64,000 nucleotides of DNA from assembly GCF_001632365.1 (NCBI RefSeq), contig NW_024468519.1:17537-81536 (forward strand), given 5' to 3'. The stretch's first letter is position 1. Each line of letters begins with the position of its first letter. Source of the DNA: Laetiporus sulphureus 93-53. Taxonomy: Eukaryota; Basidiomycota; Agaricomycetes; Polyporales; Laetiporaceae. The translations under genes and the position numbers were made by a program. Positions 57,851 through 64,000 of the stretch are shown piece by piece. Below the pieces are notes generated by a model. It had not been told where the DNA came from. It saw only the letters and a list, made by a program, of their open reading frames with translations, and searched no databases.

Positions 57851-60800
57851 ATGTCGGCCCCCACCGAATTGTTTCTCCCTCCCGAGCTCCCTTATCCCAT
57901 CAAAATTACCGCGCATTTCGTGGATACTGCCGACACTGTCTCTCGCGGCACTCGTCTGCTCGACTATTCATATAACCACGTCGGTCCTGATGGACGAGCG
58001 GAGGTCCGTTATGGGACGTGGGACTCATCAATAGAAGGCTCCGTGGAGAAGTGGGGATTCAAGACTGGTGAGGTCGTGTCTGCTCGCAAAGCCAGGGAGA
58101 TTCCTGCGGTGTATATCACCGAACCATGCAAACATAGCGTGCAGCTCGGTGGCCTATGCTGCTTATGTGGGAAGGACATGACAGTGTGAGTACCATTACC
58201 CCATTTGTGCCGTCGCGCATGCTGACGCGGTCCCAGCTATGACTACACTGGCTTTTCCGACACGACTCGTGCATCAATCCAGATGACCCATCTCGCGAAC
58301 GGGCCCACAGTGTCACTAGAAGAAGCGCAGCGCATAGAGCAGGAGACTGCGGAACATCTGCTCAAGTCACGCAAACTATCATTGATAGTTGATCTCGATC
58401 AGACCATTGTCCACGCCACAGTCGACCCTACTGTAGGGGAGTGGATCGCTGAGGGCGAGGCATGGGAGGCGCGACAAGCAAAGAAGGCTGCGGAAGCGCA
58501 GAAGAATGAGGAAAGTGCGGAGGAGATGAGTACCGACACTGATGACGAGGTCAACCCCAACTGGGAAGCTCTGAAGGATGTCAAGAGATTCAGGTTGGGG
58601 CCCGAAGCGCTCGGCCAGCCGTCTCTGAGAGGATTCAGAGGGAAGGGGAAAGAGAAGGCCATAGAGATGGAGGGCTGCATGTACTACATCAAGCCTCGGT
58701 GGGTCTCACGTTCGTCGCGTGCCTTGTCAATAGCCTCTGAGTATTTGTCAGTCCGGGTTGGAAGGAGTTCTTGGAGGCCATGGCGACCAAGTATGAAATG
58801 CATGTGTATACGATGGGTACACGCGCATATGCGGAGGAAGTGTGCGCCGCCATTGACCCAGAGGGCAAGATGTTCGGTGGACGGTTGCTCAGTCGAGACG
58901 AGAGTGGCAGTGAGTTTGTCTATATTGTTGTATCGCGCGGTTCACGCTCATTGGGTGGCGAGGCTTGACACAGAAGAGTCTGCAACGGTTGTTTCCCTGC
59001 GATCAGTCCATGGTCGTGATCATAGACGACAGAGCGGATGTGTGGGAATGGAGTCCAAATCTTGTGAAAGTGATACCTTGTGCGTGGCGCATATATGTCA
59101 AACGACAGGCTCCTTACGTTTCTCGCAGATGACTTCTTTGTCGGAATTGGCGACATCAACTCCGCATTCTTGCCCAAGTTGGACGCATTGACTACCACGC
59201 CCCCTGCAGGACCCTCAATCGTTACTCACACGACGGAACAACCTTCTACAGTGCCTCCGACGCAACAACCAGAGAAGGAGCCAACACCGTCCCCTTCTCC
59301 CACACCGACTCCTCCGCCTCAAACGCCCCCAGTTGCTTCGTCCTTGCCAGTTGAAGGCCTCTCCGCCGAAGAGATCGCTAAGAACGAGATCCTAATGCAG
59401 AACACAATAGCGCTGGAGGCGCAGGTGGAGGAGCGGCCTTTGGCGAAGAAGCAGGAGGAGCTACAGGAAGCATCAGCCGCTGCGAGCGATGAGACCGAGG
59501 AGACCGGTGAGACTACGACGGCCGCGGCAGCCGGTGGGCCTGTGACTGTCACTGCCGGGCAGCACAAGAAGGAGAAGGCACCGCGCAAGGCGTTGCTGAA
59601 GAACGATGACAGGGAACTGGAGCGTGTGCAGAAGGCGTGTGTTGATGGGTGCCTTTGCGTATCAAAGGCTCATGCTGAAAGAATATGTAGATCCTCGAGG
59701 AAGTTCACCAGCGGTTCTATGACGAGTACGACGCGCGCCCGCCAGATCACCGGAAAGGGGCAAAGATCAAGCCAAAGAAGCGGACAGAGCATGTGCCGTA
59801 CGATGTAAGGGTGAGTGTTGCATACTGAGGGCGAGATATCGAAGTGAGAGCACGAGCCTGATGTTCTGAAGTTAATCATTCCGAGGATGCGGATGGACGT
59901 GCTAGACGGCGTTCATATCCTATTCTCTAGTGTCATCCCTCTCGACACGCGACCGGAGGCTACTGAGATTTGGAAGACGGCCCATGCATTTGGCGCTCAG
60001 TGTTATGCCGAGTTGTCGAACCGAGTCACGCATGTCGTTGCAGCAAAGGTGAGTGACATTGATACCACGCTTTGTTGCAGTATCTGATCCCCCTTAACAG
60101 CGTGGAACGCAGAAGGTTGACGCTGCTCGACGACAAGGCGGGATCAAGATCGTCTGGCTCTCGTGGTTCACCGACTCGGTCGCGCTGTGGCAGCGGCAAG
60201 ACGAGACACCGTACCTGCTGGAGCCGGGCACCCCGCCGCAAGCGAGCGCTGCGAGTCCTCCTTCGGATGCTCACCAGATTTCTTCTGATGCTGAACCGGG
60301 CGCAGATGAATGGGGCGAGACGCCTGCGGGCGGGCTCGAGCTCGATGAGGTCGACTGGCAGGAGGTCAATGACGAGGTCGAGGCAGCGATGAACGAGAGT
60401 GACGAGGATGGCGCGAGCGAGCAGGGCGGGACGCGCAGTGGGAACGCGTCCGAGGACGAGGGCTCGTGGACGGAAGAATCGATGAGCGTCGTCAGGTACG
60501 TGGGCGAGGATACCTGGCGAACGAGGCTGGTTGCTGATCGCAGAAACCTCTACGTAGCAGTCCAACATCATCTCCTAAGGAGAAGCGAAAACGATTGCGG
60601 AGTCAGACGCCATCTGACAGCAGCGAGCAGAACGGGGCGCTTAGTGCTGATACTGATGAGCTTCGGTCGCAGCTTGCCAAGCGCAGAAAGATTGCTGCCG
60701 AGCGATCGGGCACATCGAAACTCAAGGAGGCTATCACAGCCGCTGATCTCGTTGGCGAGGATGCCGAGCAAAAAGACGCGGAAAACGAAGCTGCCGAGAG

Positions 60801-60930
60801 AGCGACGACACCGGACAACACGAACACGGACTCGTCGGATTCGTCTGATGACGAGAGCGATGATGAATCTGATGAGGCGATGGATGAGGAGGACTGGCTC
60901 GCCGGAGAGATGGAGGAGGAGATGGGATAG
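57851..60930 (+). CDS. FCP1: FCP1 RNA polymerase II CTD phosphatase
   Basis: Several exons encode about 830 residues. FCP1 removes phosphate from the C-terminal repeat of RNA polymerase II so it can be reused. N-terminal part: LPPELPYPIKITAHFVDTAD and a cysteine pair region CKHSVQLGGLCCLCGKDM. The FCP homology domain holds the catalytic DxDxT motif LIVDLDQTIVHATVDPTVGEW, GWKEFLEAMATKYEMHVYTMG, and IIDDRADVWEWSPNLVKV. After a threonine/proline-rich linker comes a BRCT domain: RMDVLDGVHILFSSVIPL, FGAQCYAELSNRVTHVVAAK and KIVWLSWFTDSVALWQR. The C-terminus is acidic with short basic patches (KEKRKRLRSQTPSDS), ending LAGEMEEEMG, where TFIIF binding lies in yeast. The domain order is complete and canonical. 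Confidence 0.95.
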
Positions 60931-61300
60931 TCATTCGCATGCGTTCGTTATGGGTTCTTTCGTCCAATTTGGCGCTCTCTTTCTTGCTGCTGCTCTGGAT
61001 TTGCTCGCTCCCCACTGCATTGCACACCCACGGAAGTATGTACGCTATGTGTAGCTGGCTGTTCATACAGGACTGCTTAGACTATCAGCATGTAGCGATT
61101 TAGTGTACCTTATGTATATTGGTATCTGCTTGCGGGCAGCTTAGAATCCTCCCCTCCTCTTCATCTGACAATGTTCTCACTCATCTAGACATGTCTTATC
61201 ACGGATATCATGCCCAGCTCATGGCCTCCTACGACCTTCATTGTCCCAGGTCCACAGCTATCGATGCACACACGCATGCCATTCAAAGTTGCATCCAATG
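60931..61300. other. Convergent intergenic region
   Basis: 3' UTRs of FCP1 (+) and the peptidase gene (-). Nothing else seen. Confidence 0.5.
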
Positions 61301-62208
61301 CTATCGCGCTCTCGTCTCCAAGTCCAGTTTATACAGCCTCCAGAGCTCGTCCACAGAACTGCCGGTCAGGTCTTTGAATATGCTCTCCTTGTACGGCACG
61401 TCCTTCATGCCCAGGTTGAGGTTGCGCACAGTTCCCCTACCGGACTGCTGCTCGATCCATTCGAGAAAGTACGCTGTCGACTCGTAGCCCGCGTCCCACT
61501 TTGTCCCACGACCCTCCTTCCAATGCGGCGGCGCCAAGCCTGCATGGAGACGCACCCAATCTGCGATCAGCCAACATTTGTCAGGTGATACATCCAGCAC
61601 GAATGAGCAACCCAAGCACGTACCAGCGATACCCTCGATCAGCCCGCTGGGACAGGTTCCCTTGGCGTTGTACTGGTAGCAGTGGACCATCTCGTGCGTG
61701 AGCACGCCGCGGATCTCGTCTCGCACGCGGGTGGCATTATTCTGGACGTGCCCGGCGGAGAGGTGGATCTCTTTGTGCGTGTGCGAGCCCGTAGAATAGG
61801 CGACGCCGGGCATGGGGCGAAGGACAAGCAGGACGTTCTGGACGCTGTAGAGGAACGTGGTGATTGATTGTTTATTGTGATTGTAGAGGTTCATTGAAAA
61901 AGATGTCCTCACTTTGTCGGTGCATCCTGTAGGGTATATAGCCAGTTATTGACAGTCGCCACTGCATCCCTCAGCGCGTCCGCCGGACTGACGTTCTCGA
62001 GGAAAAGCCTCGAGCCTGGGTGAGAGACATCCTCGACGCGGAGGTCAAGATTTGGCATCAGCCAGGTAGTGCGAGTGATGGAGATGTAGACGGGTGCGTA
62101 AAGCCTGTCATGGCTATTGACGTTGTCGTTGTGGCGATCTGGACGAGGTGGAGTGAGTGGCCGCAGAGGGATCTGGGGTGGCGGGGGCATCGCGGAGGAA
62201 TAGTTCAT
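61301..62208 (-). CDS. Basic secretory protein (BSP) family metallopeptidase-like
   Basis: Three exons from ATG 62208 (MNYSSAMPPPPQIPLRPL) to TAA-type stop at 61301. The BSP family is found in plants and fungi. Its members have a zinc-peptidase fold and some are linked to pathogen defence. The motif GVLTHEMVHCYQYNAKGT carries HExxH with a further histidine-side cluster, followed by CPSGLIEGIADWVRLHAGLAPPHW, and GYESTAYFLEWIEQ. All are family hallmarks. Introns lie after DAPT(N) and after EGIA(D). Notably the predicted N-terminus has no signal peptide, only a proline-rich stretch, so the protein may be cytosolic, unless a start further upstream or another exon exists. Substrate unknown. Confidence 0.88.
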
Positions 62209-62487
62209 GGTAGAACTACGTTGTCGGGTATCACGCTGGGCTCATCGGACTGCAGGCACGCTCAGGATGATGGCGGGAGCAAAGCAGTGTCAACGACGAC
62301 GGTTGCCATATCTGTTGGATGTATCTGTCGATCCATCTCCGATCGTCTCGGAGTTGCTAGTTGAATGCGGGGAAATAGACTAAGCACAGCGACCATGCCG
62401 AATAGAATAATACATGCATTACACGAATGGGTATATATGCAATCCTTGACATCTCCAGTCCGCATCGCGATATAACACCCAGCCTGT
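62209..62487. other. Intergenic region between two minus-strand genes
   Basis: Contains the 3' UTR of the bHLH gene and the upstream region of the peptidase gene. No gene supported. Confidence 0.45.
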
Positions 62488-63249
62488 TCACGTTTGCTGT
62501 GGATGTTGAATACCAGCAGCGGCCTCCACCTTGAGAACCTCGGCCAACAGCGCATCTTTTCCTTCCTCCAGAAACCGGATGTACTCTCTCGCCTTGAACA
62601 AAATTCCGCTCTTCCCCTTTGTGCCTCTGCCCCGGGTCCCACTGCCCTTCGGCCGACCTCGCGTCGGCATCCCGCTCCCTGGAGGTGCTCCGGCCGGAGC
62701 CAGCAGCGTGGTGAGCTGCAGGTAGCCGTCCCGAATGGCATTGCGGCGTTTCTGCTCAGAGAGTATGTGGTTGAGCCTCTTTTGAGGTGTGGACAGCAGC
62801 GCTTTGGGTCGCGCTGTCGCCGATACAGACTCTGCGCGAAAAGCGGCTGTCTGCACAGGCGATATGGGTGAATCTGGTGGCACGGAGAATGGCTCGCCCT
62901 GCGGCATGCTGAGCATAGGAGGCGGCGGCGGCGGCGACGGATGAGAATTCATCGTCAGACTATGGGGAAGACCTGCCGGGGGCGCTAGCTGCTGTTCTGT
63001 TGGGGATGGCACCGTGGGTAGTCCGTCAGGATGGGGACTCGGAAAGGGGGCATTTTGTAAATCGTGATCAAGCTCCCAATTGAGATTCTCGAGAAAGCCA
63101 AAGAAATCGGTTGTCTCTGAGGGCGAAAAGAGGTCCGCAGAGGAAGGAAGGGGAGGAGGCAAAGGGAAGAGCGACTGGAAATTTGGACTGAAAAAGTGAG
63201 AGTCGTCAAAGGGGAGCGGGGATGGGACGTCGCTGTCCTGGTGGGCCAT
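62488..63249 (-). CDS. bHLH transcription factor (single exon)
   Basis: A single exon of 253 residues from ATG 63249 (MAHQDSDVPSPLPFDD). The first 160 residues are proline-rich and acidic, a probable activation domain. The basic helix-loop-helix region near residues 165-235 reads KRLNHILSEQKRRNAIRDGY (H-E-R pattern that contacts E-boxes), then LTTLLAP, a long glycine/arginine-rich loop (GRPKGSGTRGRGTKGK), and the second helix KSGILFKAREYIRFLEEG. The loop is longer than usual. It resembles the class of fungal bHLH proteins around INO4 but I cannot assign it. Only a short C-terminus follows. An upstream frame extends beyond the ATG but overlaps the promoter of the Zn2Cys6 gene, so MAHQ is preferred. 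Confidence 0.88.
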   Translation of the reverse strand: MAHQDSDVPSPLPFDDSHFFSPNFQSLFPLPPPLPSSADLFSPSETTDFFGFLENLNWELDHDLQNAPFPSPHPDGLPTVPSPTEQQLAPPAGLPHSLTMNSHPSPPPPPPMLSMPQGEPFSVPPDSPISPVQTAAFRAESVSATARPKALLSTPQKRLNHILSEQKRRNAIRDGYLQLTTLLAPAGAPPGSGMPTRGRPKGSGTRGRGTKGKSGILFKAREYIRFLEEGKDALLAEVLKVEAAAGIQHPQQT

Positions 63250-63424
63250 GGGAGAGTGTGACCGGAAACGGGGCAAGCCCGGACGCCGAGGCGAGGAGCG
63301 ACCCCGGCTGACCCCGGCAGAACGCCCGGACCGGGCCGCGAAAGCGGCGCAGCGAAAAAGGGACATAAACGGCGTGCCCGCAGCAGGCGCTTGCGCTCCG
63401 AAGCCGCGCCCGCCCATCACCTCC
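63250..63424. promoter_or_regulatory. Bidirectional promoter of two transcription-factor genes
   Basis: Only 175 bp, very GC-rich, separate the divergent ATGs of the bHLH and Zn2Cys6 genes. No TATA box is visible. The pair may be co-regulated. Confidence 0.6.
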
Positions 63425-64000
63425 ATGTCGGCCCTCAGCGAGGCCTCCACGCCGGCCCAGGACACGGCCCCTCCGTCCATCGACACGGCCCACCTCCAGC
63501 AGCCCCCGCTGCCCCCAGACCTCCACGGCCAGCAGCAGCTACAGAATGGCGTCTCCACCCCAGGCAGCGAGGGCAACCGAAAGCGTGAGTGTCTCCACCG
63601 TCGCCGTACGTGCCGAGCCTCAGCGGTTCCGCCACAGCCAAAGCCCCGTCTGTGCGCCGGGCCTGCACTGCCTGCCATGCGGGCAAGACCAGATGCAGTG
63701 AGGTCCTCCCGTGCCAGGTGCGCGCCATGCTAATTTCTCGGTAGCTGATTCCTCTCTCTGACCCAGCCGGACATCAGAGCTGCCTAAAGAGGGGCCTCGG
63801 AGCGCAGTGTGCCTACCCTGACCCGGATACAGATGTTTCGCAGCAAACGCAAGCACCCCGTGAGCATATTGACCTCAATTCATCACGCGTTCGCTCGCTC
63901 ATCGTTGCTGCAGCCCAAGTACCGTTCGCGCCGCCCATGTATCCTCCACCGCCAATGCACAACCTCGGCCATCCTCATTATTACGACTACAACACCTTTG
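63425..64000 (+). CDS. Zn2Cys6 fungal transcription factor, N-terminal part (cut by window end)
   Basis: The first exons of a Zn2Cys6 binuclear-cluster regulator. MSALSEASTPAQDTAPP is followed by a glutamine/proline-rich start and, after introns, RRACTACHAGKTRCSEVL and PCQSCLKRGLGAQC with six cysteines in the C-x2-C-x6-C-x5-C-x2-C-x6-C order. A basic CLKRG linker and a YPDPDTD start of the following region are typical. The fourth visible exon has a PMYPPPPMHNLGHPHYYDYN stretch, rich in proline, histidine and tyrosine. Introns are at 63589-63616, about 63720-63777 and about 63860-63914. The remainder of the protein lies beyond the window. Confidence 0.88.

Noticed and set aside
63250..63678. 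N-terminal extension of the bHLH frame
   Set aside because: It would overlap the coding exons of the Zn2Cys6 gene on the other strand and is low-complexity. The MAHQ start is preferred.

Overview
The window is nuclear DNA of a filamentous basidiomycete, most likely an agaricomycete. Most genes are split by many introns of about 50-65 nt with GT...AG ends. The families are fungal housekeeping ones plus a mushroom-type DUF6533 membrane protein. GC content is moderate and genes sit close together on both strands. A 100-base run of N (6877-6976) marks a scaffold gap. I found no tRNA or rRNA gene, CRISPR array or intact transposon.

Layout. 1-894: the 3' end of a proline-rich protein. 1479-3425 (-): a large serine/proline-rich protein. 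3687-6123 (+): ALG9 mannosyltransferase. 7051-9132 (+): DUF6533 membrane protein. 9728-10421 (+): LSM4. 10.4-12.3 kb: gene-poor, with a long imperfect inverted repeat. 12297-16299 (+): two tandem FAD monooxygenases. 16480-16976 (-): histone H4. 17268-17992 (+): membrane-anchored thioredoxin. 18381-23150 (+): nucleoporin Pom152. 23471-24790 (-): inorganic pyrophosphatase. 24980-27374 (-): gamma-tubulin complex protein GCP4. 27592-29957 (+): TBC-domain protein. 30596-30926 (+): a 70-residue membrane protein. 31152-32327 (-): RRP1/Nop52. 32926-33493 (+): 5-hydroxyisourate hydrolase. 33738-35203 (-): unknown nuclear protein. 35595-36360 (-): MAPEG glutathione transferase. 36855-38582 (+): RRB1/GRWD1. 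38987-40368 (-): PA28/REG proteasome activator. 40742-44689 (+): TAF1. 44.7-47.8 kb: long non-coding upstream region. 47765-50591 (+): pH regulator PacC/Rim101. 52192-52781 (+): small heat-shock protein. 53339-54869 (+): conserved fungal nuclear-type protein. 55148-55920 (-): myosin regulatory light chain. 56432-57432 (-): AYR1-like short-chain dehydrogenase. 57851-60930 (+): FCP1 CTD phosphatase. 61301-62208 (-): basic-secretory-protein metallopeptidase. 62488-63249 (-): bHLH factor. 63425-64000 (+, cut off): Zn2Cys6 factor.

There is no single pathway cluster. Themes recur by chance of neighbourhood: ribosome biogenesis (RRP1, RRB1), RNA polymerase II transcription (TAF1, FCP1, PacC, bHLH, Zn2Cys6), RNA processing (LSM4) and nuclear structure (Pom152, H4). 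The only local amplification is the tandem monooxygenase pair.

The most notable signals are: eight GCCAAG-type PacC cores in front of PacC itself; a run of very small exons (5, 38, 9, 14 and 18 nt) in the proteasome activator gene; a foldback-type inverted repeat at about 10.71-11.02 kb; a TBC domain lacking both catalytic finger residues; and a pyrophosphatase whose two in-frame starts would give mitochondrial and cytosolic forms. I assembled all exon structures by hand from splice signals, reading frame and family similarity remembered in general terms. No database search was run.
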